From: Deltaproteobacteria bacterium
GTDB taxonomy: Bacteria; Desulfobacterota; Desulfobacteria; Desulfobacterales; Desulfosarcinaceae
NCBI GenBank assembly: GCA_021819735.1
Contig: JAKAFO010000012.1
Location: 1 to 33,202 of the forward strand
Direction of reading: 5' to 3'
DNA: 33,202 nucleotides
This document shows, in pieces, positions 1 to 9,605 of the stretch (positions within the stretch are counted from its first letter, which is position 1; every line of letters begins with the position of its first letter). Both the position numbers and the translations under genes were made by a program. The notes under the pieces were generated by a model. The model did no database searches. It was not told where the DNA came from and was given only the letters and a program-made list of their open reading frames with translations.

Positions 1-663
1 CGCGTGCTGCCGGTCATCCAGAGATTGGCCGGCCGAATCCCCGTTCCCATCTCCATCGACACCGCCAAGGCCGTGGTGGCCGATGCGGCCTTGAGCGCCG
101 GCGCCGCCATGGTCAACGACATCGGCGCTTTAGGGCTGGATGCCGACATGGGCGCCGTGGCCGCCCGCCATCGCGTGCCGGTCATCATCATGCACATGAA
201 GGGGTTGCCCCGCACCATGCAGATCGACCCGGTGTATGCGGATCTGATCCAGGAGGTCCATCAATTTCTGCAAGCGGCCATGGGGCGCGCCCAAGCCGCC
301 GGCATTGCGCGCGAACACATCATCATCGATCCGGGCATCGGCTTCGGCAAGACCTTGGCTCACAACCTGCTGCTCATTCGACAATTGCAACGGTTCGCCG
401 ACTTGAAGGCCCCCATCCTCATCGGGCCGTCCCGCAAGGCGTTCATCCGCAAAATTCTGTCCGCAGATTTAGGTACCGAGCTCAAGGCCGACCGGCCCGA
501 AGTGGAAACCGGCACCCAGGCGGCCCTGGCCCTCTCCATCGTCAATGGCGCCCATATCGTGCGGGTGCATGATGTGGCCAATACGAGGGCCATGGTGCGG
601 GTGCTCGATGCCATCAGGACGGCGGAAAGTCTGCATCCGATGAATTCGACAGTTAAAAATTAA
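1..663 (+). CDS. folP: Dihydropteroate synthase, 3' part (N-terminus lies outside the window)
   Basis: ORF open from the window edge; DHPS-like motifs IDTAKAVVADAALSAGAAMVNDIGAL, MHMKGLPRTMQ, DPGIGFGKTLAHNLLL, GPSRKAFI. Confidence 0.93.
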   Translation, partial: RVLPVIQRLAGRIPVPISIDTAKAVVADAALSAGAAMVNDIGALGLDADMGAVAARHRVPVIIMHMKGLPRTMQIDPVYADLIQEVHQFLQAAMGRAQAAGIAREHIIIDPGIGFGKTLAHNLLLIRQLQRFADLKAPILIGPSRKAFIRKILSADLGTELKADRPEVETGTQAALALSIVNGAHIVRVHDVANTRAMVRVLDAIRTAESLHPMNSTVKN

Positions 664-676
664 AGGACACTTCGAT

Positions 677-1444
677 ATGCTGCTCGTCATTGATGTGGGA
701 AACACCAACATCGTCATGGGCGTTTACGATGGCGACAAGTTAATCGCCCATTGGCGCATCCGCACGGAACGCAACACCACCGAGGACGAATTCAACGTCC
801 TGGCTTCGGGGCTCTTTGCCCGCGGCAAAATGGATTTCAAGCAGATCCAGAAAACGGCCATCTCCAGCGTGGTGCCGCCCATGGTCAATATCCTGGATGC
901 CTTCGTGCGCAAATACCTGGGCCATGCCCCCCACTGGATCGATGCCAAGTCCTACCCGGGCATGCCGATTCTTTACAACAACCCCAACGAAGTGGGCGCC
1001 GACCGCATCGTCAATGCGGTAGCCGCTTACCAGCGCTACAAGACCGAACTGATCGTCATCGATTTCGGCACTGCCACCACCTTCGACGTCATCACCCAAA
1101 AGGGCGAGTACCTGGGCGGCGCCATCACGCCGGGCATCGGCATCTCCGCCGAAGCCCTCTTCGCCCGCGCCTCCAAACTGCCCCGGGTGGAGATCTTCAA
1201 ACGGCCGGCCAGCGTCATCGGCAAAGACACCATCGGCAGCATGCAATCCGGCATCATCTTCGGCTATGCCGGCCTGGTGGACGGCATGGTGCAGCGCATC
1301 CGCGCCGAACGCCAGGCCCAATCCAAGGTGATCGCCACCGGCGGCCTGGCGCCGCTGATCCAAAATGTGGCCACGACCATCGAATCGGTGGAACCGGACC
1401 TGACCTTGGAAGGGCTGAAGATTATTGCGGACAGCCTTCGCTGA
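677..1444 (+). CDS. coaX: Type III pantothenate kinase
   Basis: 255 aa; MLLVIDVGNTNIVMGVYDG start, GADRIVNAVAAY, DFGTATTFDVI, GGAITPGIGIS, ATGGLA motifs. Confidence 0.95.
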   Translation: MLLVIDVGNTNIVMGVYDGDKLIAHWRIRTERNTTEDEFNVLASGLFARGKMDFKQIQKTAISSVVPPMVNILDAFVRKYLGHAPHWIDAKSYPGMPILYNNPNEVGADRIVNAVAAYQRYKTELIVIDFGTATTFDVITQKGEYLGGAITPGIGISAEALFARASKLPRVEIFKRPASVIGKDTIGSMQSGIIFGYAGLVDGMVQRIRAERQAQSKVIATGGLAPLIQNVATTIESVEPDLTLEGLKIIADSLR

Positions 1445-1464
1445 GATCGCCCCGGTAGTCTCCG

Positions 1465-1590
1465 AGACTGTTGCATAGAAAAGCGTTCTCTCCCCTGGGC
1501 CGGGATGGACAATTCTGAAAAGCCGGATAGAAGAGGGTCGTTGGTCAGCAGGTAGTCCAGGCAGACTGGCTGAGTTGCCAGCGGCATGCA
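1465..1590 (-). pseudogene. Degenerate C-terminal fragment of an MBL-fold hydrolase, homologous to the 3' end of the gene at 14436-15383
   Basis: Minus-strand translation CLDYLLTNDPLLSGFSELSIPAQGRERFSMQQS aligns with CLEHLLANDPLLSGFAQLSTAAQGRERFFLNNS of the intact gene (22/33 identical by hand count); a frameshift follows, and no upstream portion of the gene is present. Confidence 0.8.
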
Positions 1591-1636
1591 ATGGGCGACG
1601 CATAAAAAGCTTACATACCGACGGCCGAATAGCCAG

Positions 1637-2659
1637 TTAAAGCTCGATAGCTCTCACCATCCGGTAATAATCCAATAGGCTGTGTATAAATGCTTTCCCA
1701 TACATCATGGTTTCAATCGATCCCCTGCAGGATGTCCAGCAAGAGCGGCATGAGTTGCCATGGAACGCCGCAACCAGTTTTTTCCGAATTGCGCCGGCCT
1801 CCTCGTTCAAGATGTTGCCGACTGGCCGGTGGATCGTATCGATGCACAAAGAAACATCGCCTTTATTGTCAATATTGCACAAATTCTTCCCGGCATAACA
1901 GCGGTTGGGGTGTTCGCCTCGTATCGCCGCGGAAAACCCCGCCAAATAGCCACTTAAGGCCACAAAATCATTGTATTTGCGCTTTAAGCGCCGCAACAGG
2001 GCGCTGGGGTCCGATACCGGCGGACGAAGGGTTTTCGCGCCACGCGAACCCGAATAGAGCGTCACCAGATAGGTGATGCCCATTTTTCGGCATAACCGGA
2101 TCAAAGGTTCCACTTCCGGCAAATTGTCATCCATGATGACGGTTATCATGTGGACACGCTGGTCGGGACGGACACGATTGGCATGCAGGATCTGCAGCGC
2201 GTGCACTGCGCGATCGAAGGCGCCATAGACGCCCCGCTGCGCATCATGCTTCATGGCATCGGCAAAATCCACGGACACGCTGATCTCATCCAGTCCAGCC
2301 GAAAACAGTTCGCGCGCGATCCGCTCTGTGACGAACCAACCGTTGCAGATCATCACCGGAAAATGGCAACGCGCTAGCACCCGCACGATGTCCACAATCT
2401 CGGGATGGAGCAAAGGCTCACCGCCGCCGATGGAGATGATTTGCGGTCCAATCTGGTTCAACTTTTCAGATATGATCTTCACCTGATTCAGGGATAAGCG
2501 TGCTGTATTCTGATAAAAGTCGTGCCAGAATCCGCAGATACGGCAGCGAAAATTGCAGTGGTAAAGAATCTGCAAATTCGTGTGAACTAATTTTCGCCCC
2601 ATGAAAGAGCCCAAATATCGCAGTTTTTTGAACTTATGGGAATACTCGAAAGGTGTCAC
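1637..2659 (-). CDS. Radical SAM protein (operon rSAM-4)
   Basis: CNFRCRICGFW (CxxxCxxC), IISIGGGEPLLHP, C-terminal Cys-rich segment (CYAGKNLCNIDNKGDVSLCID...CRSCWTSCRG). GTG start at 2659 overlaps the upstream TGA (GTGA) after a GAGGAG Shine-Dalgarno sequence; the longer 1637..2881 ORF overlaps the hydrolase gene. Confidence 0.87.
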   Translation of the reverse strand: MTPFEYSHKFKKLRYLGSFMGRKLVHTNLQILYHCNFRCRICGFWHDFYQNTARLSLNQVKIISEKLNQIGPQIISIGGGEPLLHPEIVDIVRVLARCHFPVMICNGWFVTERIARELFSAGLDEISVSVDFADAMKHDAQRGVYGAFDRAVHALQILHANRVRPDQRVHMITVIMDDNLPEVEPLIRLCRKMGITYLVTLYSGSRGAKTLRPPVSDPSALLRRLKRKYNDFVALSGYLAGFSAAIRGEHPNRCYAGKNLCNIDNKGDVSLCIDTIHRPVGNILNEEAGAIRKKLVAAFHGNSCRSCWTSCRGSIETMMYGKAFIHSLLDYYRMVRAIEL

Positions 2660-3654
2660 GATGGCTCCTCGGGTAGCCTCCGGACCAGAGGCAGTAAAAG
2701 CGTGGCCAGCCGATACCATTGTGCGAGATTGAACGCATTGGAAAAATCGACATGGTTGAGCAGATCGGTCACCAGCATGCGTGGGATTGTTCCAGAAGCA
2801 GATAGTTCCCGGGCAATACCACGGGCGTGCTCGGAAGGCACTAGGCTGTCGCCGGCAGCGTGCAGCAGTCCCACCGGGCATCGAATTGCATTCAGTTTAC
2901 CGGCGGGGGAGAGTTGTCCACAGAGTTCATCATTCATCATCGCCTTCTCAAGTTCTATCAACACCTCGCTGCCCAGGTGGCGCTGATAGAAAGTTCTCTT
3001 TTCTTCGATGGTGCTGGCATGGCAGTAACGCTCGAGTAAATCGGTCAATTCATGGATAACCGCTTCCGCCAATGGCAGGCGGGCGGCATGGCGCCTTGCC
3101 ATCGCCAATTGCAGATAGAGCCAATTATCCCAGTCCCTGGCTTGTTGCGGCCAGGTTCGGCCGAAGGTCATCTGATGCCGGAAGAGATCGCCCAGTGAAT
3201 AATAAGCGCCGAACGAAAGGACAAACCCGACGCGCGTTGCCACAAGCGGGTGGGCCGCGGCCATAAGGGCATAGCTGCCGCCATAGCTGAAACCGATCAG
3301 CCCGACGCGCGCCCCAAGACTGGAGAACTCATCAACCAAATCTACCAACCCAACAATATCATCAGGTATCCACTGGAACCGCGACAAGCCCGGCAGCGTA
3401 GGGACGATGCACAATGCGCCTGAAGCAGCCAGGCATTGCGCCAGATGCTGCAACCGAGGATCATCTTTGCCGTTCCAGGTGCCGCCGTGCAAGGCGATAA
3501 GGGTTGCGTCTGCGCGCCCCTTGGGCCTGAAAAGATCGTACGCCATCCCATGGGACGACATGGCGTTGCGCTGAACGTCGCCGACCCGCGACGCCCTGCG
3601 GCGCGCCACGCGCATGAACAAACCGATCAGTCTGAGTAGATCCGAGCCCTTCAA
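2656..3654 (-). CDS. Alpha/beta hydrolase
   Basis: 332 aa; LIALHGGTWNGKDD oxyanion-type motif, nucleophile elbow GFSYGGSYAL, late LLNHVDF. TTG start overlaps the preceding stop (TTGA). Confidence 0.8.
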   Translation of the reverse strand: MKGSDLLRLIGLFMRVARRRASRVGDVQRNAMSSHGMAYDLFRPKGRADATLIALHGGTWNGKDDPRLQHLAQCLAASGALCIVPTLPGLSRFQWIPDDIVGLVDLVDEFSSLGARVGLIGFSYGGSYALMAAAHPLVATRVGFVLSFGAYYSLGDLFRHQMTFGRTWPQQARDWDNWLYLQLAMARRHAARLPLAEAVIHELTDLLERYCHASTIEEKRTFYQRHLGSEVLIELEKAMMNDELCGQLSPAGKLNAIRCPVGLLHAAGDSLVPSEHARGIARELSASGTIPRMLVTDLLNHVDFSNAFNLAQWYRLATLLLPLVRRLPEEPS

Positions 3655-4982
3655 GACTCATTTTCCTTTTGGCCTGCAACAAGTTTAGATTGGGGTTGCT
3701 CGGCCCGAAACCAAAACTTCATTTCCATTCGATTCAGATATAGAAACCATCCCAATCCCACGATCAGAAAGAGCTCCGTGGCCTCTTCCCAAAAATCCAT
3801 CCACGCCGGCGATAAACGAAAAGCCTCCAGCAGAAAGAAGCGAAAAAGGGAAAAGCTCATCAACCCCATAGCGGTGAAAAATGGCAGCTGCGCCGATTTT
3901 AGGAATGCTACGCCTTTGAATGTGCGCGCCCAGGCGACGAAAAAGAATGCTGCTGCTAAAAAAGAGTAGAGCCGAAAGTCGGCCAATTGCAGGTTGATGG
4001 AGTAGGAGTAAAGGACGGGTGTGGCGAACACCATCGACTCCTGATGAAGCACACGCAACGGCGTGCACCAGGGCATCAACGCTGTAATGGCCAGGGCTGG
4101 TATCGCCAGCAACAGGAGCCGTTGCAATCGGCACGACACGTTCTGATATTTCCAGCAGGCACCGCAGAGCCGTTTGAAAGCGCAAGCCCGCGCAGGGGCG
4201 GTGACTGATAAAACGCGCTCATCCAGAAGGACCACCAGGCCCCAGCTGACCAAGGCGCCCATAAACACCATGCCCAATCCATGCAACGCATCGAACGAGT
4301 CGCTTGCGCCGCTGAAGATCAGATAGTTCAAGGCGCAGAAAGACTCGCCAACCAAAAAGGCGATCAGGCCCCCGCGAATCAAGGCGACGTCCCGGGACTT
4401 ATTCCCCCAAAGTCCAAGGATCAAAGCCAGGGTCAAGGCCATATAGGTCGGCTTGAACCCCAATCCAGAAATGGTGGCCGCCAATTGTTGTATGCGGCTC
4501 ATGGGGACCAAAACCGGTGAGAAATTCTCCGATCCAGCCGCACCATCGGTTGCACCCGCTTGCAGGACAAAGGCCTGGTTGCGCCACTGGGCCACTCCGC
4601 CATGCAACGAGACGACATTACCGAAGCCCTGTCCCTTGGCCACGGCGGCCGCCGGGACTGAAAGATAGCCGCTGGGACAGGTGATGACCAGCGGCTTGGT
4701 ACGATCCAACGATAGGCGCGGAAGCTGTTCCTCCAATTTTTTATAATCCACCCAGCGCGCACCGGGAAGGTGCCCTTCCAAATAAAATTGGCGGGGACCG
4801 ACATCGAGGAACTGAAACTCCTTGCCCGCCTGCAACGATCGCTGCAACTGTTCAGCCGATATGGACCCGACGCCAACGACCCACTCCAAGCCGGATGAGC
4901 AGCCCATGCATGTCAGGGTCCCGCATAGAATGATCAGGTGAATGACCATGGCCTTAATGATCTTGTTGCTATCAGAAGTCAT
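3651..4982 (-). CDS. Rhodanese-domain lipoprotein fused to a polytopic membrane domain
   Basis: Start at MTSDSNKIIK with SD GAGGAAGG; N-terminal hydrophobic segment with lipobox-like TCMGC; rhodanese domain with loop CPSGYLS and LHGGVAQWRNQ; then several hydrophobic segments. Confidence 0.75.
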   Translation of the reverse strand: MTSDSNKIIKAMVIHLIILCGTLTCMGCSSGLEWVVGVGSISAEQLQRSLQAGKEFQFLDVGPRQFYLEGHLPGARWVDYKKLEEQLPRLSLDRTKPLVITCPSGYLSVPAAAVAKGQGFGNVVSLHGGVAQWRNQAFVLQAGATDGAAGSENFSPVLVPMSRIQQLAATISGLGFKPTYMALTLALILGLWGNKSRDVALIRGGLIAFLVGESFCALNYLIFSGASDSFDALHGLGMVFMGALVSWGLVVLLDERVLSVTAPARACAFKRLCGACWKYQNVSCRLQRLLLLAIPALAITALMPWCTPLRVLHQESMVFATPVLYSYSINLQLADFRLYSFLAAAFFFVAWARTFKGVAFLKSAQLPFFTAMGLMSFSLFRFFLLEAFRLSPAWMDFWEEATELFLIVGLGWFLYLNRMEMKFWFRAEQPQSKLVAGQKENES

Positions 4983-6027
4983 GCCTTCCTCGCCGGGATT
5001 TGCAAAAGGCTCGCACCGAAAGATACGCCTCATGCGCCAAGGACAAAGGCTGATCCAGCATCAACGCAAAACTCAAGGCGCAAGCCGAATGGCAGCGGTT
5101 GTCACAACGCGGCTCCGGGCCGAAACTTCGTTTGCCCTGAATGCGCAGGAGGTGCAGATCTGCTGTCCGGCGCAGGTTACCGGCGATCGTCCCCCGCTCC
5201 AGGCAGGGATAAAACACGTCGCCTTGGGGCGCAACGGCCAGCACCGTGCTGGGACGGCAGGCGAAGCACGCCAGGTCACGCATATGCTGCAGGTAGCGCA
5301 CGGTGCCATTGATTGCTTCGCCGCGCCTTTTGGCCGTCAGCAGATCGTCGAAAATCTGCCGGTACGCACTGTTTTGGGCCAAGGCCGGGTGGGGCTTGAC
5401 CCCCAGCAACTGCGGGGCCAATGCAAAACGAAACCCGCGTTCACGGCAATAGCGATGAACTGCTCGAAGGTCGTCAAGGTTATCCGGGGTGGCTACGGCT
5501 GAAATGATGATCTCATAGGCACGCCGGGGCCACGTTGCGGCCGAATGGATGTTATGCAAAACTTTCTTCAGGGTGCCTGCACCTGCCCCGAACCAACGAT
5601 CCGCTTTGTCATGGTTTAGGGTATCGATGGAAAACACTAAATAGCGAACCGCCTTATTGATCAATGGCAGATAAGGCTTGATCGCATAACCATTGGTCGT
5701 CAGCACGATGCCGTCAAATCCCAGGGAGGGCAAACCGCGCAGCACCTGCCCGCAGGCCGCGTGGTTGAAAGGCTCGCCGCCGGTGATGACCAGATAATCA
5801 CAGTAACGCCGGATCGTTCGCAGCAATTCGAGCACCTCGGCGGCTGGCAGATCGGCGCGGGGCAATCGGTAGTAGGGGACATGGTTGCCATCGCTGCAAT
5901 ACGGGCAGCGGAAATCGCAGGCGTAGGTCAGATAGTAGACCGCCAGCAATGGATGCCAGCCCACAGGTTTTCTTGTGATGAAGTGAATCAAATAGTTGCG
6001 GACCGAACGCCACATCGCGTTAATCAC
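4972..6027 (-). CDS. Radical SAM protein with C-terminal Cys-rich (SPASM-like) region (operon rSAM-3)
   Basis: CDFRCPYCSDG, YLVITGGEPFNH, C-terminal CFACRPS...GDVFYPCLE...CDNRCHSAC. Confidence 0.88.
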   Translation of the reverse strand: MINAMWRSVRNYLIHFITRKPVGWHPLLAVYYLTYACDFRCPYCSDGNHVPYYRLPRADLPAAEVLELLRTIRRYCDYLVITGGEPFNHAACGQVLRGLPSLGFDGIVLTTNGYAIKPYLPLINKAVRYLVFSIDTLNHDKADRWFGAGAGTLKKVLHNIHSAATWPRRAYEIIISAVATPDNLDDLRAVHRYCRERGFRFALAPQLLGVKPHPALAQNSAYRQIFDDLLTAKRRGEAINGTVRYLQHMRDLACFACRPSTVLAVAPQGDVFYPCLERGTIAGNLRRTADLHLLRIQGKRSFGPEPRCDNRCHSACALSFALMLDQPLSLAHEAYLSVRAFCKSRRGRHDF

Positions 6028-7450
6028 CCATCAGATTGTTGCGCACACAGGCCGGCAGCAATTTTAGATCGGCCTGGGGATAGTGGTTGCAGCATTTGAC
6101 GGCCCTGGAAAGATCGAAAGTGGCCCGATCCATGAAGTGGTGGATAAAGATCGATTTGACATGACTGGTGCCCAACTCCAGCACGGCGCGATGGGGGGCG
6201 GCCGGCCCCAGGCGGTTGAGATCGGTCAGAATCCCCTTGATGGTCTTCAGCACCGCCTCGCGTTGGGGCACAATACCGTCCGAGGACCACAAGGAGTAAA
6301 GCGCATCTCGAACCCGCCGCAGTGAATCCATATCCGTGCCAAGCAGGGCCTGATTCTTGATGATGTCCAGATAGTCTTGCGTGGGAATAATGGACGGCAG
6401 CGACACCAGCGCACCTGCGTTGGTCTTGAGCAGATAGGTCAGTGCAAAACAGCTGGGATGGGAGCAGGGCAGCGGAGAGAAATCCGAATATTTCAATACC
6501 CCTGCCGCGGCCTCCACCAGAAGTTTCACCGCATCGGCGATGGTGATCACCTGCATGGCATCGCCCAGCCCGTTGGCCTGGGCCAGGGGCTGCACCATTA
6601 CGCTGAGAATTTCCTCATGGGCGAACAACAAACCGAGAATGCCACCCAATTCCCCCTCGTTGACCCCTTGGGCCAGGGTCACCGTGAGCGAAAAGCGCGC
6701 CTTCAGGGCGATCAAGCGCTCAACGAGACGCTGTTTGAGGTCGGCCAAATGGGCGACGCCGCGTAACGTCCGGTAGGTCTCGGGCCGAAATCCGTCGAAC
6801 TGCAGGGCAATGACAACACCCCGGTCGCGGAGCGCTTTGATCAAGTCATCGTTTCCGTCCAGGCGGATCCCGTTGGTGGAAACCGACACAATGCCCACCT
6901 CGGGTCTCAGGCAGGCATCCACAATCGCAAGGAAATGGGGATGCAGCGTCGGCTCGCCGCCGCTGAGCGTGAGCATGTTGAGCTTGCCTTCGCAGCGCAC
7001 CAGGCGCTTCATGATGGCATTCACCTGGGGCACGCTCAGTTCGGTCAAGGATCGGCCTTTGACCAGGCAGATGGGGCAGTTGAGATTGCACTGCGAAGTG
7101 ATTTCCAGGATGGGCACACAGGTATGCTGTTGATGTTGCGGACACAGGCCGCAGGAGTCCGGGCAGCCCACAAAGGTATCCACCGACCGTTCCAGGGGGC
7201 GGGTGCCGGGTTTGATGTAGGCCATGCTGTCCAGATACCATTTAGGGTCTGAGCTAACCAGGGCGCGGCTGATACCGTGATCGGGACACCATTTGACCAA
7301 AACCACCCGACCTGCTTCGATGCGAATCTGGGCATCGGTCAACCGCCCGCACTGGTTGCATAGCGCCTGGGTGGCCGTCAGGCACACCCCGGACGCTTGG
7401 CTGATCGGGCCCGATGCGCTGCCACGCGATCTGTCTATGTCTTCTGCCAA
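6020..7450 (-). CDS. Tetraether-synthase-like (Tes/MJ0619-type) radical SAM protein (operon rSAM-2)
   Basis: N-terminal CNQC...CPDHG pair, CPDSCGLCPQHQQHTC, CNLNCPICLVKG, LTLSGGEPTLHP, C-terminal KCCNHYPQADLKLLPAC: the multi-cluster cysteine layout of the Tes/MJ0619 family. Confidence 0.82.
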   Translation of the reverse strand: MAEDIDRSRGSASGPISQASGVCLTATQALCNQCGRLTDAQIRIEAGRVVLVKWCPDHGISRALVSSDPKWYLDSMAYIKPGTRPLERSVDTFVGCPDSCGLCPQHQQHTCVPILEITSQCNLNCPICLVKGRSLTELSVPQVNAIMKRLVRCEGKLNMLTLSGGEPTLHPHFLAIVDACLRPEVGIVSVSTNGIRLDGNDDLIKALRDRGVVIALQFDGFRPETYRTLRGVAHLADLKQRLVERLIALKARFSLTVTLAQGVNEGELGGILGLLFAHEEILSVMVQPLAQANGLGDAMQVITIADAVKLLVEAAAGVLKYSDFSPLPCSHPSCFALTYLLKTNAGALVSLPSIIPTQDYLDIIKNQALLGTDMDSLRRVRDALYSLWSSDGIVPQREAVLKTIKGILTDLNRLGPAAPHRAVLELGTSHVKSIFIHHFMDRATFDLSRAVKCCNHYPQADLKLLPACVRNNLMGD

Positions 7451-8856
7451 AAGCGATCATCCTTTTGCCGATAGAACAGGTTGTAGTTGCACGCCCCCAC
7501 GAGCCGCTGGGCATCCACCGGCACTTGATCCGAACAGCGCATGGCGCGACCGATCTCATAAGTGTCTTCATCCATGTGGGCATGGATATAGATGGTCTTA
7601 ACCATACTCTCCGCCCGTTGTTGACGTGCATGCAGGGTCAGATGCTCATCGGTGGGATAGACGTGGCGCAACATCCTTTTTACTACCGATAGCAATTGCG
7701 CCTGACCGCCCTGACTCCAGAGCCTGTCGATGGCCTCTTTCAGGGCGGTTTCCAATTCCGCCGAAGGCTGCATGAGATATCCGCCGACCAGGTTACGGGC
7801 CATGGTATCCCGATCGAGCAGCGCCCGAAAGGAATGCAGGGCATCTTTATCGCCGAGCAGATAGGACACCGCGTAACACAAGGGATGAACGCCGGGCAGA
7901 GGCATGAAGTCATCGGCCGAGAGGCGGCCGCGGCTGGCGGCTGCGATCCTTCGCACGACGCCATCCACGGGGATATGTTCGCGGGGCTCGAAAAAGGCGC
8001 CCCCCTGTCCGGTGTAGGTCATGGTTTGGATCGTCAGGCTGCGCACATGCTCATGGGTTAACAAGAGCGACCACAACGATTCAATCTCATGCTCGTTGAC
8101 GCCGCCCACCAAAACCATCAGCAACGTGGTCTGCACGCCGAATCGGCCAAGGTTCTCCAGGGCCGCCATTTTCTGAGCGGTGATATCCCGGCTGTGTAGC
8201 CTTTGACTGATGTCCCTATCCAATGTGTCCAAAGAGAGCACCACATAGACGCCCATTTCGGCCAACCGCGCCGCGATCTCGGGGTTGGCGGCCAGGGAAA
8301 GGCCGTTGGAGTTCAGGGTGATACGTCCGATGCGGGGGTGTCGGGCCCTGGCCAGCAAATCGAACAGTTGGGGGTGCAGCGTCGGCTCCCCTCCGGTGAT
8401 ATTCACCAGATCCACACCGCCAGTGGTTTCCACCACAAATTCAATCTGGCGCCCGAACTCTTCGGGAGACATGAAATAGATCTTGTCGCTGCGGTTATAG
8501 GTAAAGCAGATCGGACAGCGCAAATTGCAGGCATTGGTGATGGAAAAAACCGGCAGGCGGCAGGCCTGGGCATGGAAGGAACACGGTCCGCAGCCATCGG
8601 GACAGGCTTTTTGCTTCGGCATCGTTTTGGGCGGCGGGCAACCCGAAGATGGCCGTTGCATGGCATCCAGATACCAGGCCAGGCTTTCGGCCACCAAGGC
8701 CCGCGAACCGTAATGTTCCGGGCAAAGCCGCTCCAGATAGACCCGGTCCTGATCGGCCACATAGCGCACGGGAACCATCTTGCCGCAAACCCGGCACACC
8801 CCCCGCGACTGGGATAAGTAAGTGGGGGCCGCATTTCTGATGTCGCACTGCATCAT
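7435..8856 (-). CDS. Tetraether-synthase-like (Tes/MJ0619-type) radical SAM protein (operon rSAM-1)
   Basis: N-terminal CRVC...LCPEHYG, CPDGCGPCSFHAQAC, CNLRCPICFTYN, VNITGGEPTLHP, C-terminal RCSDQVPVDAQRLVGAC; paralogue of the next gene. Start overlaps the SDR stop (ATGA). Confidence 0.82.
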   Translation of the reverse strand: MMQCDIRNAAPTYLSQSRGVCRVCGKMVPVRYVADQDRVYLERLCPEHYGSRALVAESLAWYLDAMQRPSSGCPPPKTMPKQKACPDGCGPCSFHAQACRLPVFSITNACNLRCPICFTYNRSDKIYFMSPEEFGRQIEFVVETTGGVDLVNITGGEPTLHPQLFDLLARARHPRIGRITLNSNGLSLAANPEIAARLAEMGVYVVLSLDTLDRDISQRLHSRDITAQKMAALENLGRFGVQTTLLMVLVGGVNEHEIESLWSLLLTHEHVRSLTIQTMTYTGQGGAFFEPREHIPVDGVVRRIAAASRGRLSADDFMPLPGVHPLCYAVSYLLGDKDALHSFRALLDRDTMARNLVGGYLMQPSAELETALKEAIDRLWSQGGQAQLLSVVKRMLRHVYPTDEHLTLHARQQRAESMVKTIYIHAHMDEDTYEIGRAMRCSDQVPVDAQRLVGACNYNLFYRQKDDRFWQKT

Positions 8857-9587
8857 AACCCGCCGTCGATGACCATGCGCTGGGCATTAATATACGTGGC
8901 CCGCGCCGAAGCCAGAAACGCCACCATCTCGGCCACCTCCCGGGGGTCTCCCGGACGCCCCATGGAGCAATAGGCATTGTACTCCTCCAGTTGCCGCGGA
9001 GAGACATTGCTGCCGATGCCCCCTTCGATAAGACCAGGGCAGATTTCGTTGACACGGATGCCATAGCGGCACAACTCCTTGGCCAGCGACAATGTAAAAC
9101 CGCTGACCGCGGCTTTGGCTGTCGCATAATGCACCGGCACCTCCAGCAACCGGTGGCCGCCGATGGAACCCATGTTAAGGATGACCCCCTGCTTGCGGCG
9201 CACCATGCCGCGCAATACGGCTTTGGAGAAGAGAAACATGCTTTTAATATTGACCTGCATGATATCGTCCCAATCTTCTTCATCCAGCAGAGCAAACGGC
9301 ATGACTTGGATGATACCCAGATTGTTCACCAGAACATCGATGCGGCCAAATTCCTCTTCCACCCGCGTGCAGAAGGCTTCTATGGCTTGTCCCGAACGGG
9401 CTTCCACCGGCGCAAAGAAGACGCGCCGGCCCAAACTTTCGATCTCCGCGGCCAACTCGTGGGCCCGGGCTTCTTGCTTGTGAAAAGTAAAAGCGATATC
9501 GCTTCCATCCCGGGCCAACGCCTGACAAATGGCTTTTCCCACGGCGCCGGTGCCACCGGTGACCAGGCTGATCCGCTCGGCTGCCAT
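8853..9587 (-). CDS. Short-chain dehydrogenase/reductase (3-oxoacyl-ACP reductase-like)
   Basis: ISLVTGGTGAVGKAICQALA Rossmann motif, VNNLGI, catalytic YATAKAA, C-terminal VIDGGL. Confidence 0.88.
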   Translation of the reverse strand: MAAERISLVTGGTGAVGKAICQALARDGSDIAFTFHKQEARAHELAAEIESLGRRVFFAPVEARSGQAIEAFCTRVEEEFGRIDVLVNNLGIIQVMPFALLDEEDWDDIMQVNIKSMFLFSKAVLRGMVRRKQGVILNMGSIGGHRLLEVPVHYATAKAAVSGFTLSLAKELCRYGIRVNEICPGLIEGGIGSNVSPRQLEEYNAYCSMGRPGDPREVAEMVAFLASARATYINAQRMVIDGGL

Positions 9588-9605
9588 ATTCTTCCTCCCT
9601 ATAGT

